Assembly (NCBI GenBank): GCA_002507205.1
Contig: DAZF01000077.1
Coordinates: 1 to 38,095, forward strand
Direction: 5' to 3'
From: Methanolobus sp. UBA32
GTDB lineage: Archaea; Halobacteriota; Methanosarcinia; Methanosarcinales; Methanosarcinaceae
Length of the DNA: 38,095 nucleotides
This document shows positions 1 through 7,791 of the stretch, one piece after another (within the stretch, counting starts at the first letter, position 1; each line of letters begins with the position of its first letter). The notes under the pieces are model-generated. The model had not been told where the DNA came from. It saw only the letters and a list, made by a program, of their open reading frames with translations, and did no database searches. Both the position numbers and the translations under genes were made by a program.

Positions 1-1
1 C

Positions 2-832
2 GACCACCAGGATGCGATATCCCAGAGAGACACCGGATGGTTACAGCTCTACGCAGAGAACACACAGGAGATCTCAGATATGACCGCACAGGCATACAAG
101 ATCTCAGAGGACAAGGACATCCTCATGCCTTCAATGATCTGTATGGACGGTTTTATCCTGTCACACGTTTACGAACCTGTCGTACTTCTTGAACAGGACC
201 TTACAGATGAATTCCTGCCTGCATTTGAACCGGACTGTGTTCTTGATCCGAAGAACCCAATGAGTTTCGGAGCATTTGCAGACCCTAACTACTACACCGA
301 ATTCAGATACCTGCAGGAACAGGCAATGCAAAGATCTCTTCAGAAAATAGAGGATGTAGCTAATGAATTCTACGACGTATACGGAAGATACTACGGAGGA
401 CTTATTGATGAGTACCGAACAGATGATGCAGAAGTCATCATCATGGCAATGGGATCCATTATCGGAACCATTAAGGACGTCATTGATAAACTCAGGGACA
501 GGAATGTAAAGGTAGGTCTTTTGAAGGTCAGGTCATTCAGACCATTCCCTGCAGCTGCAATCAGGAATGCTCTGAAGGATGCAAAGGTTGTTGTCGTACT
601 TGACAAGAACATCTCACTTGGACTGAACGAAGGCGCACTTTTCACTGAAACAAAGTCAGCCCTTTACAACAGCAAGCTTGACGTACCTATTGTCGGCTAT
701 ATGATCGGCCACGGTGGACGTGACATCAAGGTAGACCTGATAGAGAAGATCATCGATGAGGCACAGGAAGTCATGAAGACAGGTATCAAGATCGAGAGCC
801 AGTTTACCGACCTGAAGGAGGAACTACTATGA
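2..832 (+). CDS. porA: Pyruvate:ferredoxin oxidoreductase subunit alpha (5' end outside window)
   Basis: Catalyses oxidative decarboxylation of pyruvate to acetyl-CoA and CO2 with reduction of ferredoxin; in methanogens the reverse direction supplies pyruvate for biosynthesis. The frame is open from base 2 and the first visible residues, [15 protein letters not shown], are the conserved region of PorA that lies in the middle of the pyrimidine-binding domain, so the N-terminal part is cut off by the window edge; the ATG at base 80 is internal. The C-terminal part is the transketolase C-terminal-like domain, with [15 protein letters not shown] followed by [13 protein letters not shown]. It overlaps porB by the ATGA at 829-832, indicating translational coupling. 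The gamma and delta subunits are presumably upstream, outside the window. Family identity is firm; the physiological direction is inference. Confidence 0.95.
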   Translation, partial: DHQDAISQRDTGWLQLYAENTQEISDMTAQAYKISEDKDILMPSMICMDGFILSHVYEPVVLLEQDLTDEFLPAFEPDCVLDPKNPMSFGAFADPNYYTEFRYLQEQAMQRSLQKIEDVANEFYDVYGRYYGGLIDEYRTDDAEVIIMAMGSIIGTIKDVIDKLRDRNVKVGLLKVRSFRPFPAAAIRNALKDAKVVVVLDKNISLGLNEGALFTETKSALYNSKLDVPIVGYMIGHGGRDIKVDLIEKIIDEAQEVMKTGIKIESQFTDLKEELL

Positions 833-1704
833 AATCATTGTTAGCCCCGGGACACAGAGGATGTGCAGGTTGCTGTGATGCAATGGCTGCAAAGTTCACA
901 CTTATGGGCGCCGGAGAGGACTGTATAGTAATCAACCCAACCGGATGCCTTGAAGTTATGACCACCCCGTTCCCTGAAACTGCATGGGATGTACCATGGA
1001 TACACTCACTTTTCGAGAATGCAGCTGCTGTCGGGTCTGGTGTTGAGGCTGCCCTGAAGGCCCTTGGCAAGAAACAGAACACCAAGGTAGTTGTCATGGG
1101 TGGAGACGGTGCAACACTTGACATAGGTATGCGTTCCATTTCAGGTGCCTTTGAAAGAGGACATGACCTCACTTACGTCTGTATTGACAATGAGGCTTAC
1201 ATGAACACCGGTGTGCAGAGAAGTGGTGCAACACCATTCAATGCATCAACCACCACAAGCCCTGCTGGTAAGGTATCCTTTGGAAACCAGAGACCAAAGA
1301 AGAACATGCCTGCTATTATGGTGGCACACGGTGCTCCATATGTTGCCACAACATCCCTTGCATATCCAAAGGACATGATCAATAAAGTAAAGAAGGCCAC
1401 AGAAATTGAAGGACCGACCTATATACACTGCCACGCACCATGTACCACAGGATGGGGATTCGATACTTCCAAGACTGTAGAGGTCGCCAGGATGGCAGTA
1501 CAGACAGGTCTCTGGCCACTGTACGAAGTTGAAGAAGGCGAAGTTACCAAGGTCAGGAAGATCGGTAAGTCAATTAAGCCTGTTGAGGAATATCTCAAGA
1601 TGCAGCGTCGTTTCAGCCACCTTTTCAAAATGGAAGGCGGAGCTGAAGAGATCGCTAAGATCCAGGCAATCGCTGATAAGAACATTGAAATGTACGGGCT
1701 CTAA
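829..1704 (+). CDS. porB: Pyruvate:ferredoxin oxidoreductase subunit beta
   Basis: TPP-binding subunit of pyruvate:ferredoxin oxidoreductase. The N-terminus [11 protein letters not shown] (Cys12, Cys15) together with Cys40 and a late Cys in the HCHAPC motif supplies the ligands of the 4Fe-4S cluster next to the TPP. The TPP/Mg motif begins at GDGATLDIG (about residues 92-100) and closes with the Asn in [11 protein letters not shown] (about residue 121). At 291 residues it is the usual length for the family. The start ATG at 829 overlaps the porA stop. A hairpin plus T-rich tract begins at the stop codon, so porB looks like the last gene of the por operon. Confidence 0.97.
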   Translation: MKSLLAPGHRGCAGCCDAMAAKFTLMGAGEDCIVINPTGCLEVMTTPFPETAWDVPWIHSLFENAAAVGSGVEAALKALGKKQNTKVVVMGGDGATLDIGMRSISGAFERGHDLTYVCIDNEAYMNTGVQRSGATPFNASTTTSPAGKVSFGNQRPKKNMPAIMVAHGAPYVATTSLAYPKDMINKVKKATEIEGPTYIHCHAPCTTGWGFDTSKTVEVARMAVQTGLWPLYEVEEGEVTKVRKIGKSIKPVEEYLKMQRRFSHLFKMEGGAEEIAKIQAIADKNIEMYGL

Positions 1705-1735
1705 ACCCGTATCTTTTATTATTTTATTTTTATCG
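1693..1735 (+). terminator. Hairpin and T-tract ending the por operon
   Basis: TACGGG (1693-1698) pairs with CCCGTA (1706-1711) around a 7-base loop containing the porB stop codon, and is followed directly by a long T-rich run (1712-1735). Archaeal termination needs mainly the T-run, so this is a good candidate; the short stem may be incidental. Confidence 0.6.
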
Positions 1736-1844
1736 TTCCATACATTTGTATTTTGTTTTATCATACCAGTTATTATTTTTATTTCTAGTCGAAATGATGG
1801 GGTACCGAATAAACATAAGAAGTATCAGATGCCTAATTAGCCTC

Positions 1845-2498
1845 ATGACCGTGCAATCTCAAGTACCTGATAACAGTAAGAATTTTAACCGAATTTTTGA
1901 GATGCTGCAGGACGAGTATCCCAATGCTGAGCCTATGCTTCATTTTAATAATCCACTGGAACTGATGGTGGCAACAATTCTTTCCGCCCAGTGTACAGAC
2001 AAGCAGGTCAACAAGGTCACACAGGTACTGTTCAAAAAGTATCTCAGCGTAGAGGACTTTGCCAATGCAGACCTGACAGAACTTGGAAAGGATATCTACA
2101 CAACAGGCTTCTATCACCAGAAGGCAAAGCACATCATCGGAAGTGCACAGCTCATCCTCACTGAATTCAATGGAAAAGTTCCAAACACCATGGAAGATCT
2201 GCTTAAACTGCCAGGTGTGGGAAGAAAAACAGCCAATATAGTTCTGGCAAGGGGATTTGACATCATCGAGGGCATTGCAGTGGATACACACGTAACTCGT
2301 CTGTCTCAAAAACTCGGATTCACCCGGAACAGTGACCCTAAAAAGATAGAGATCGACCTGATGGCCCTTGCGAGAAAAGAGGATCTGGAAAATCTGTCCA
2401 TGACACTGATACTCCACGGCAGGAATGTGTGCATTGCGAGAAGACCTAAGTGTGGAGAGTGTGTTGTTAATGCGTTGTGTCCTTCAAGTGAAGTTTGA
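1845..2498 (+). CDS. nth: Endonuclease III (DNA glycosylase/AP lyase)
   Basis: Base-excision repair enzyme that removes oxidised pyrimidines and nicks abasic sites. Visible: the helix-hairpin-helix LPGVGRKTANIV with the catalytic Lys, the catalytic Asp in the VDTHVTRL motif, and the C-terminal 4Fe-4S loop with spacing C-X6-C-X2-C-X5-C (CIARRPKC, CGEC, ending NALC). The open frame reaches back to 1746, but the upstream residues are hydrophobic and come from the AT-rich spacer; ATG at 1845 (MTVQSQVPDNS) gives about 217 residues, the normal family length. No strong Shine-Dalgarno is visible before it, so a nearby alternative such as 1794 cannot be excluded. Confidence 0.95.
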   Translation: MTVQSQVPDNSKNFNRIFEMLQDEYPNAEPMLHFNNPLELMVATILSAQCTDKQVNKVTQVLFKKYLSVEDFANADLTELGKDIYTTGFYHQKAKHIIGSAQLILTEFNGKVPNTMEDLLKLPGVGRKTANIVLARGFDIIEGIAVDTHVTRLSQKLGFTRNSDPKKIEIDLMALARKEDLENLSMTLILHGRNVCIARRPKCGECVVNALCPSSEV

Positions 2499-2667
2499 AG
2501 GTAATTCTTAAAATCATTTTTTTAATTATGCCAAAACCAGATAGTTCTTTAACCTGTTGCCTCTGCAATTAGTATATTAAAAAAGTTTTTCTTACAATAA
2601 ATAAATACATGTGGCCGAAATTATATTTTATTAAAAAAAACATATTCAAAGTAAGAGGAGGGTGGAA

Positions 2668-2952
2668 ATGCGGTTCATGGATATAATGACATGGGATCCA
2701 AAGGATAATGAGGAAATCAATGAGCGATATATGTCATGGGAATACCCCGAAGGTTACAATGTGATTTCTGAATGGCTTGATGTATCCTCATGCAGAATCT
2801 TCATTATTTACGACCTTGACAATGAAGAAGCATATGCCAGAGCTACTTTCCCGTGGAAAGATATCTCAAAACTTGAAACCATTCCTGTAATGGATATTAA
2901 AAAAGCCATTGAGATCGGTGAAAAGATGGAAGCAGAAATGGCAATGGCCTGA
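2668..2952 (+). CDS. Small DUF3303-like protein
   Basis: A 94-residue acidic soluble protein with no signal peptide or membrane segment. The pattern (short beta-strand start MRFMDIMTW, then a WLDVSSCRIFIIYD strand, then DNEEAYARATFPWKDI and TIPVMDIKKAIEIG) resembles the small ferredoxin-like-fold DUF3303 proteins that are common in methanogens; this is from memory of the family, not a search. The start is chosen at ATG 2668 because GGAGGG at 2657-2662 sits 5 bases before it; the GTG at 2662 overlaps that Shine-Dalgarno. Role unknown. It is separated from nth by about 170 bp of AT-rich sequence and is followed by the element-like region at 2970. Confidence 0.7.
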   Translation: MRFMDIMTWDPKDNEEINERYMSWEYPEGYNVISEWLDVSSCRIFIIYDLDNEEAYARATFPWKDISKLETIPVMDIKKAIEIGEKMEAEMAMA

Positions 2953-3062
2953 TAAATTAAGAAAAAAAAGGTTCTGTAGAAATCCTGCTAATTCCAACTC
3001 TTAACTTGGCAATTTTCAATAACTACATTATTTCAGTAGTCTTTAGAATGGTAGTGAAGGAA

Positions 3063-3083
3063 CGTGCCGCCTGCGGCGGGTGG
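3063..3083 (-). repeat. REP-like GC-rich palindrome, copy 1
   Basis: The stretch contains the hairpin-forming core GCCGCCTGCGGC within an AT-rich spacer. Read on the minus strand it ends in GGCGGCACG, matching the end of copy 2 (GCCGGCACG), so the two copies face each other about 110 bp apart, as in paired repetitive extragenic palindromes. Confidence 0.45.
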
Positions 3084-3190
3084 TCGTATTGTTCTTTGTT
3101 TGTAATGATTTTTTGTAGAACTATAAGAAACAAAAGGCAAGGGAACAATAAGTTTGACCAATCAGAAGTCGTGAATAACTAAAAACATCC

Positions 3191-3215
3191 CGGTGGGTCC
3201 GGCGAAGCCGGCACG
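3191..3215 (+). repeat. REP-like GC-rich palindrome, copy 2
   Basis: Contains a perfect stem-loop CCGGC-GAA-GCCGG preceded by GGTGGGT and followed by CACG. Both the GGTGG-type head and the CACG tail are shared, in inverted orientation, with the palindrome at 3063-3083. Confidence 0.45.
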
Positions 3216-3251
3216 ATCCGAAAAAAGTGAAGTAAACAATCTGTTGCTTAA

Positions 3252-3527
3252 ACTTTACTTCTGCATTCAAATGAGGATTTCTACAGAGCCCTAAAGGGCA
3301 AAAAGATTGGTGGGTTAATAGCAGTTCCATATCGTGCAATCTCCACACTTATAAAATGTGGATTTGTAGAACCACTAAAGGAACAAGAAATTGAATCACT
3401 GGTGATGAAATTCATAGATGGGTATGTGTATCTTTTTTCAGGACAGGCAAAATTCAGGATAACAACTGTTCCAAAGCGGGATAGCCAATCAGATGAACCT
3501 ATGAAATACAGGATTAATGCGAAATAG
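3252..3527 (+). pseudogene. Start-less ORF remnant, unrecognised
   Basis: After an in-frame TAA at 3249 the frame stays open for 91 codons to TAG at 3525 without an ATG or GTG that could start most of it. The translated text from about 3309 (GGLIAVPYRAISTLIKCGFV, then a VPKRDS stretch and KYRINAK at the end) has normal protein composition, so it looks like the 3' end of a real gene. The first 13 codons are contributed by the inverted-repeat element, the right end of which (3274-3290) reads through into the frame. I infer that the element or a rearrangement removed the 5' part of the gene. I do not recognise the protein. The rest of 2953-3714 holds only the element, the REP-like hairpins and AT-rich sequence. 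Confidence 0.4.
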
Positions 3528-3668
3528 ACTAAATACTTTTCACATTCAAATATGAAACTTAATCACCATAACATGTTACATGGATTTACCTATCATAACA
3601 TCTATGAAATTTAGTTTAGTTGGAGTTATAGGTAGATTTGTGTTGTAAACAGATATTAAAACAACAAT

Positions 3669-3680
3669 AGATATATACTA
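3669..3680 (+). promoter_or_regulatory. TATA box of the DUF4352-like gene
   Basis: GATATATACTAT lies about 40 bases before the ATG at 3715, placing transcription start near 3702, just before the GGAGG ribosome-binding site at 3706-3710. Confidence 0.4.
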
Positions 3681-3714
3681 TTTTTTAAAATGTATTTTAG
3701 TGATTGGAGGTACT

Positions 3715-4260
3715 ATGTCATTTCTTAAAAAAATATTAAAAATTGGTTTAGGTATAGTGGTAGCATTTATTTTATTAATACTCATTGTTGGACTTACAGT
3801 TGATACAGATTCTACTGATGATGGAACGAGTAATATAAACGTAGTTGATAATAGCAATACAAAAAATGATGATAACGAAGTAGCTGCAAAGGGAAACTAT
3901 GCAGTTGGTGATAGAGTTATTGTTGGTGAAGTTGCATACACAGTTACTGAAGTAGACGTTGATAATGATGATCCTGCATGGATAGACCTTGGTGTAGAAT
4001 TTGAAAATCTTGGTGATGACACAAGAGAATATTATGACCCTGATAATAATGTGAAATTGATTAGTGAAAAGGGGCAAACATATGAACCACTGAATGGTCT
4101 TACTACATGGGAACGTGGTTTTGATGAATTAAGACCAAGAATTCCAATGGAAGTCTACCTTGTTTTTGAGGTTCCACGTGGACAAAAGTATTATGCCGAA
4201 GTTGGAGACTCGTTTTGGGATGATGGTGAAACAATTTATATTGGAATGGTTACAGAATAA
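3715..4260 (+). CDS. Membrane-anchored DUF4352-like protein
   Basis: A 181-residue protein with a single N-terminal membrane helix (about residues 7-29, after the basic MSFLKKILK), a Thr/Asn/Asp-rich linker (about 30-55) and an extracellular beta-rich domain. The domain start (YAVGDRVIVGEVAYTVTEV) and the later VEFENLGDD motif are typical of DUF4352, an immunoglobulin-like fold found on surface proteins and lipoproteins; there is no lipobox Cys, so it is probably held by the helix. Start ATG 3715 is preceded by GGAGG at 3706-3710; the GTG at 3700 lies before it and is unlikely. The gene is markedly AT-rich compared with its neighbours, suggesting transfer. Function unknown. Confidence 0.75.
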   Translation: MSFLKKILKIGLGIVVAFILLILIVGLTVDTDSTDDGTSNINVVDNSNTKNDDNEVAAKGNYAVGDRVIVGEVAYTVTEVDVDNDDPAWIDLGVEFENLGDDTREYYDPDNNVKLISEKGQTYEPLNGLTTWERGFDELRPRIPMEVYLVFEVPRGQKYYAEVGDSFWDDGETIYIGMVTE

Positions 4261-4271
4261 AAATGTTAAAC

Positions 4272-4320
4272 CTTAGATTGTTGATGATGTAAAGACAATC
4301 TAAGATTATCTTTTTCTTTT
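4272..4320 (+). terminator. Intrinsic-type terminator after the DUF4352-like gene
   Basis: CTTAGATTGT (4272-4281) and ACAATCTAAG (4295-4304) form a perfect 10-bp stem with a 13-base loop, followed by a T-rich run at 4306-4320. Confidence 0.75.
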
Positions 4321-4381
4321 CATTAACAGCTTTACAGCTTTTTTACATTCCAATGAGTATGAATACATCAACAAATATAAA

Positions 4382-4678
4382 TTATTTAACATCTATCAAT
4401 TCTACTCTAACTTTCTGATGGCGAAGGACTTCCCATTCTTCTTGAAGTTTAGGTGGAATTGTGTAAGAAAGAGTGATACGTCCATCAATCCCCTGTTTAG
4501 AATGATGAAATGTTTGCTTTCCGCTCATACCTTCAATTTGTTTGCCATTTCTATCTTTAATATTGACTTCAATTCTATTTTTACCCACAATTAAATCACG
4601 GAAGCTACAATTATTATACCAAAACTGATTATCTCTGATTTCATAGTCATCATCAACTGCAATTGGTTCTTTGTCCAT
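4382..4678 (-). CDS. Orphan small protein, function unknown
   Basis: A 98-residue soluble protein, not recognised. It is rich in charged residues, with alternating hydrophobic stretches (RIEVNIKDRNG, GRITLSYTIPP, KVRVELIDVK) that suggest a small beta-sandwich. The start ATG at 4678 is preceded on the minus strand by AGGTG, a fair ribosome-binding site. Like its convergent neighbour it is AT-rich and sits inside the patch bounded by GGYTCTGTAGAAA repeats (2970 and 4882), so it may have come in with that patch. Coding status is supported by composition and ribosome-binding site only. Confidence 0.55.
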   Translation of the reverse strand: MDKEPIAVDDDYEIRDNQFWYNNCSFRDLIVGKNRIEVNIKDRNGKQIEGMSGKQTFHHSKQGIDGRITLSYTIPPKLQEEWEVLRHQKVRVELIDVK

Positions 4679-4864
4679 ATTTACACCTGATTTTAAAGAT
4701 ATTAATAATAAACCTTAAATTTATCGTTTTGAACCTATCTAAAAATTTGTATTTTGGTTGTTTTATAACATTTGAAATTAACACATATTTTACACTTCAC
4801 CTGATGAAAGGAAATATTATAGTCACATATAATCTTTGAAAAAACGAGCCACTAAAATTTTTAT

Positions 4865-4882
4865 GAAGCTTTCTACAGAGCC
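4865..4882 (-). repeat. Third copy of the GGCTCTGTAGAAA terminal repeat
   Basis: On the minus strand it reads GGCTCTGTAGAAAGCTTC, matching the ends at 3290 (minus) and 2970 (plus) over the 13-base core; TCAT also recurs three bases further in when compared with the 3290 end. It faces the 2970 copy, so 2970-4882 could also be read as a 1.9-kb unit. Flanks are A-rich on both sides (2962-2969; 4883-4887), so a target duplication cannot be judged. The rest of 4679-4962 holds nothing beyond this repeat and a terminator. Confidence 0.5.
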
Positions 4883-4922
4883 AAAAAGAATAACCTGACA
4901 TTCCTGTCAGGATTCTTTTTTT
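4883..4922 (-). terminator. Terminator of the alkD-like gene (bidirectional shape)
   Basis: CCTGACA (4894-4900) and TGTCAGG (4905-4911) form a 7-bp stem with a 4-base loop, flanked by A-rich sequence on the left (T-run for minus-strand transcripts) and T-rich sequence on the right. Confidence 0.6.
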
Positions 4923-4962
4923 ATTATGAAAAAGGGAAACTGAGACCGGGAATTATTTTAAG

Positions 4963-5673
4963 TTACTGTTTCTCCATCGCCTTAGCCTTCAATTCTTTCG
5001 GCATTTTTTCAATAGCATACCTGAGCGCAGTCCTGGGCATGACTTTCTTATTCCTCATTACGTAATCGAATACTTCCTGTTGATGCTGCTTACTCGCTTC
5101 CTTGAGCATCCACCCATACCCTTTCTGCACAAGATCATCCTCATCCGTTAACAGCAAGTCAGCTATTAGCAGCACGTCATCAAGGAAATTTCCCCTGCGT
5201 GCAGGCAAAATAAGCGTAACGGCAGCGGCACGTCTGTACCAGCGGTTATCCGAAACGGTCCATTTTTTGAGCAAATCAATGAACTGAGGATACATGTCGA
5301 TGAATGTACCAATGGTGTGATTGCAGAGAGTATCGCATTTTGCCCAGTTGTTGACATAATCCCCTACCCATCTCTCGAATACAGCGAAATCCTCAGGTTC
5401 ATACTGCTTTTTCAAGTAGTATGACCATTCGAATGCAATGAACGCTTCCTCCATGTAATCAGAACTGAGGAGTTCATCACAGAGTGCAAATATCTCAGGC
5501 TTACTTTTGTCGGATACTTTCTTGAAATAGTCCTTTGCTATTTTTCTGGCAACCGGTGTCTTCATGCCATAGCACTTGATTTGCTCTTTGAAGAAGCGGT
5601 TTGAACTGGCTCTTGCTTCTTCGTCTGAATTTTGCTCGAGCTCGGCTCTTATTTGAGAGATGACGTCGTTCAT
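4963..5673 (-). CDS. AlkD-type DNA alkylation repair glycosylase
   Basis: A 236-residue all-helical HEAT-like-repeat protein of the DNA-alkylation-repair family. AlkD removes bulky or cationic alkylpurines without flipping the base. The catalytic-cleft residues of Bacillus cereus AlkD (Trp109, Asp113, Arg148, Trp187) are matched almost number for number: Trp110 and Asp114 in VNNWAKCDTL, Arg148 in RWYRRAAAV and Trp188 in KGYGWMLKEA. That suggests an active glycosylase, not one of the paralogues lacking the Asp. The start ATG at 5673 has no obvious Shine-Dalgarno. It is convergent with nothing and stands as a single gene, ended by the hairpin at 4894-4911. Confidence 0.9.
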   Translation of the reverse strand: MNDVISQIRAELEQNSDEEARASSNRFFKEQIKCYGMKTPVARKIAKDYFKKVSDKSKPEIFALCDELLSSDYMEEAFIAFEWSYYLKKQYEPEDFAVFERWVGDYVNNWAKCDTLCNHTIGTFIDMYPQFIDLLKKWTVSDNRWYRRAAAVTLILPARRGNFLDDVLLIADLLLTDEDDLVQKGYGWMLKEASKQHQQEVFDYVMRNKKVMPRTALRYAIEKMPKELKAKAMEKQ

Positions 5674-5750
5674 CAGAATTTTATTTGCAGGATTAGGAGA
5701 TAATTGTGGTGGGTGAGTGGAAGTTTTGACACTAACAAATATTCATTTCC

Positions 5751-5816
5751 CATAATCCCTCATAACTTCTCATAACATTTATAATTTATTTTCATTATCA
5801 ATCAATTTTATATATC
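5751..5816 (+). promoter_or_regulatory. Phased CATAA repeats and TATA box upstream of sulP
   Basis: CATAATCCCT, CATAACTTCT, CATAACATTT and ATAATTTATT follow each other at exactly 10-base spacing from 5751, i.e. one helical turn per unit. A TATA-like TTTTATATATC follows at 5806-5816, about 60 bases before the SulP start. The rest of 5674-5875 is plain AT-rich spacer. Confidence 0.4.
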
Positions 5817-5875
5817 AAACCCCACTTCTACCCACCCATAAGAACAATTCTTGACGCGAGTCAGCTGGCTTCTAT

Positions 5876-7540
5876 ATGGAAAAACAAAATAAAGTTTCAC
5901 AATACTTCAAAGAATCGTTTACGAGCGACTTAAAGGCCGGATTTATCACGGCTGTTGTGGCGTTGCCACTCGCCATTGCTTTTGCCATTGCCTCAGGTGT
6001 GGAACCTCAGATGGGGTTGTACACGGCTGTCATCGCAGGTATGCTGGTCTCAGCAAACGGAGGCTCCAGATACTCGATCACCGGACCCACAGGAGCAATG
6101 ACTGTCATCATTCTTTCAACACTGCACGGCTTCGGGTTTGAAGGACTATTTCTTGCAGGCTTCCTTGCAGGTGTATTTCAGATACTGTTCGGGATCCTGA
6201 AACTTGGTAAGGTTGTAAAATACATCCCCCTACCCGTCATATCAGGATTCACGAGCGGTATCGGTGCAATTATACTCATCGGACAGATACCCAATGCCCT
6301 CGGACTTGTGATAACTTCAAAAGAACATGTATGGGAAACATTGTACGCTGTTATCTCCAGCCTCGACCTTCTCGATACCACTGCTATAATGATCTGTCTT
6401 GCCACCATTCTGCTCCTGTTATACCTCCCGGGACTCATGGCAAGGATCAGATACATCAACAGTCTCCCACCTTCCATTATAGCACTGGTACTCTCCATCC
6501 TGATGGTCTTTTACTTCAAGATTCAGATACCGCTTGTCGGCAGCATCCCTGCCGGGCTTCCGCAGATACAGATGCTAAACTTTAACCTCGAACTGCTCAT
6601 GGCCATACTGCCAGCTGCCTTTACCATTGCACTTCTGGGAGCAATCGAAGCCCTGCTCTGTGCCGTTGTATGTGACGGTATGACAAACAGCAAACATGAC
6701 AGCAACAGGGAACTTGTCGGTCAGGGAGTCGCTAACATGGTACTTCCCTTCTTCTCAGGAATCCCATGTACAGCAGCCATTGCCAGAAGTGCCGTCAACA
6801 TCAGGGAAGGTGCAAAGACACAGATGTCAGGTATCATCCACGCCCTGATACTGCTGACAATACTTCTCTTCCTGGGTCCGGTTGCTGCTTTCATCCCAAA
6901 GGCCTACCTCGCCGGTGTGCTTATCCTCGTTTCCCTGAGGATGATCAACATAACAGAGTTCAAGACCACCATGCACATCAGCAAGATGGACACCACTGTC
7001 CTGATCGTCACTTTCATGCTGACCGTGCTTACCGATCTCGTGTTCGCCGTACAGATGGGTATGTTCCTGTCCATAATCCTGCTCTTCATAAGACTGACAA
7101 ATGTTATAGACATCCAGACAATGGAGAACTATGATAGGACAAAAGGCATCAACGCCACTATCTTTGCCGACCCCTACCTCGAAAAGAACGTATCGGTCTA
7201 CACCATTAACGGCCCCTTCTTCTTCGGAGCCATGAACGTTTTTGAGAGCAAGATCAACGAGCATATGACTATCAGTAAGCCTCACATAATCCTGCGTATG
7301 CGCTATGTACCGTTCATCGATACAACAGGAATCGAACGCCTCAAAAGCTTCATCAAGTCAAGTAAGAAGATGCACCAGAAGGTCTACCTCACCTCGATTC
7401 AGCCTGAAGTTATGAAAAGAATAGAAAGCGATCTGGAACTCACAGAGCTAATGGAAAAACAGCATGTGCATGTTTGTGACAGCACACAGGAAGCTCTGGC
7501 TTTTCTGAAGAAGAAATACGAGAACGAAAAGAAGGTGTGA
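5876..7540 (+). CDS. SulP/SLC26-family anion transporter with STAS domain
   Basis: A 554-residue secondary transporter of the SulP family, which moves sulfate, bicarbonate or related anions across the membrane. Visible: about 12-14 hydrophobic segments from residue 20 to 400, with the family signature GLYTAVIAGMLVSANGGSRY followed by TGPTGAMTVI near the first helices (residues about 48-80), and a C-terminal cytoplasmic STAS domain (about 425-545) containing FFFGAMNVFE and FIDTTGIERL. Start ATG 5876 fits the family N-terminus, though no clear Shine-Dalgarno precedes it. The substrate cannot be told from sequence; with cysE-cysK 9 kb away sulfate is possible, but bicarbonate is just as likely in a methanogen. 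Confidence 0.93.
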   Translation: MEKQNKVSQYFKESFTSDLKAGFITAVVALPLAIAFAIASGVEPQMGLYTAVIAGMLVSANGGSRYSITGPTGAMTVIILSTLHGFGFEGLFLAGFLAGVFQILFGILKLGKVVKYIPLPVISGFTSGIGAIILIGQIPNALGLVITSKEHVWETLYAVISSLDLLDTTAIMICLATILLLLYLPGLMARIRYINSLPPSIIALVLSILMVFYFKIQIPLVGSIPAGLPQIQMLNFNLELLMAILPAAFTIALLGAIEALLCAVVCDGMTNSKHDSNRELVGQGVANMVLPFFSGIPCTAAIARSAVNIREGAKTQMSGIIHALILLTILLFLGPVAAFIPKAYLAGVLILVSLRMINITEFKTTMHISKMDTTVLIVTFMLTVLTDLVFAVQMGMFLSIILLFIRLTNVIDIQTMENYDRTKGINATIFADPYLEKNVSVYTINGPFFFGAMNVFESKINEHMTISKPHIILRMRYVPFIDTTGIERLKSFIKSSKKMHQKVYLTSIQPEVMKRIESDLELTELMEKQHVHVCDSTQEALAFLKKKYENEKKV

Positions 7541-7553
7541 CCGAACAAATCCA

Positions 7554-7578
7554 GTTGAGCTTGAACTCAAAGCTCAAC
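7554..7578. terminator. Inverted repeat between convergent genes
   Basis: GTTGAGCTT (7554-7562) and AAGCTCAAC (7570-7578) form a perfect 9-bp stem with a 7-base loop between sulP and the minus-strand GNAT remnant. There is no T-run after it, so termination is uncertain. Confidence 0.4.
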
Positions 7579-7791
7579 CATCATCCCATAACCAAATTCA
7601 TCAGTAGGCCTCTTGAAAAACCCGAACTTCTCATAGAAGGTTTCTCTTCCTTTTGCTGACATGAGAGTAATGTACGAATATTCCTGCACATTCTCTTTCA
7701 GGTATGACATTGTCCTTTGCATTAGTGCAGTTCCAATTCCCTGATTCTGGTATTCCAGCAGGACGATGACATCCGCAATGAAAAAGATGAA
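7567..7791 (-). pseudogene. C-terminal remnant of a GNAT N-acetyltransferase
   Basis: Immediately after the TGA of the ABC permease, and in the same frame, 74 codons run to a stop at 7567. They encode FFIADVIVLLEYQNQGIGTAL, then YITLMSAKGRETFYEKFGFF and GYGMMVEL at the end: the acetyl-CoA-binding Q-x-x-GIG/A loop and the C-terminal half of a single-domain GNAT acetyltransferase. The N-terminal half (about 60 residues) is missing, and there is no start codon or ribosome-binding site that would restore it. I infer a deletion that fused the rest of the gene onto the end of the permease gene. Confidence 0.75.

Larger units (their letters stand above)
2970..3290. mobile_element. MITE-like segment bounded by 17-bp inverted repeats
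   Basis: Left end 2970-2986 reads GGTTCTGTAGAAATCCT and right end 3274-3290 reads AGGATTTCTACAGAGCC, its reverse complement with one mismatch. The intervening 287 bp has no transposase frame but carries two REP-like hairpins. A third copy of the same end type lies at 4865-4882. The terminal sequence looks like the ends of insertion sequences in Methanosarcinaceae (from memory, family not assigned). No clear target-site duplication is visible. It could be a non-autonomous element, or the two ends of a decayed larger element. Confidence 0.5.

Noticed and set aside
391..645. Minus-strand open frame opposite porA
   Set aside because: It is a shadow of the porA coding frame, with Ser/Thr-rich low-information sequence and no ribosome-binding site. 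The same applies to the minus-strand frames opposite porB, cooS, copB and ftr.
1746..1844. N-terminal extension of nth
   Set aside because: The extra 33 codons are from AT-rich spacer following the por terminator, and the family begins at about the ATG 1845.
2970..3290. CRISPR or tRNA in the repeat-containing spacer
   Set aside because: There are no regularly spaced direct repeats and no cloverleaf; the structure is inverted ends plus two GC palindromes.
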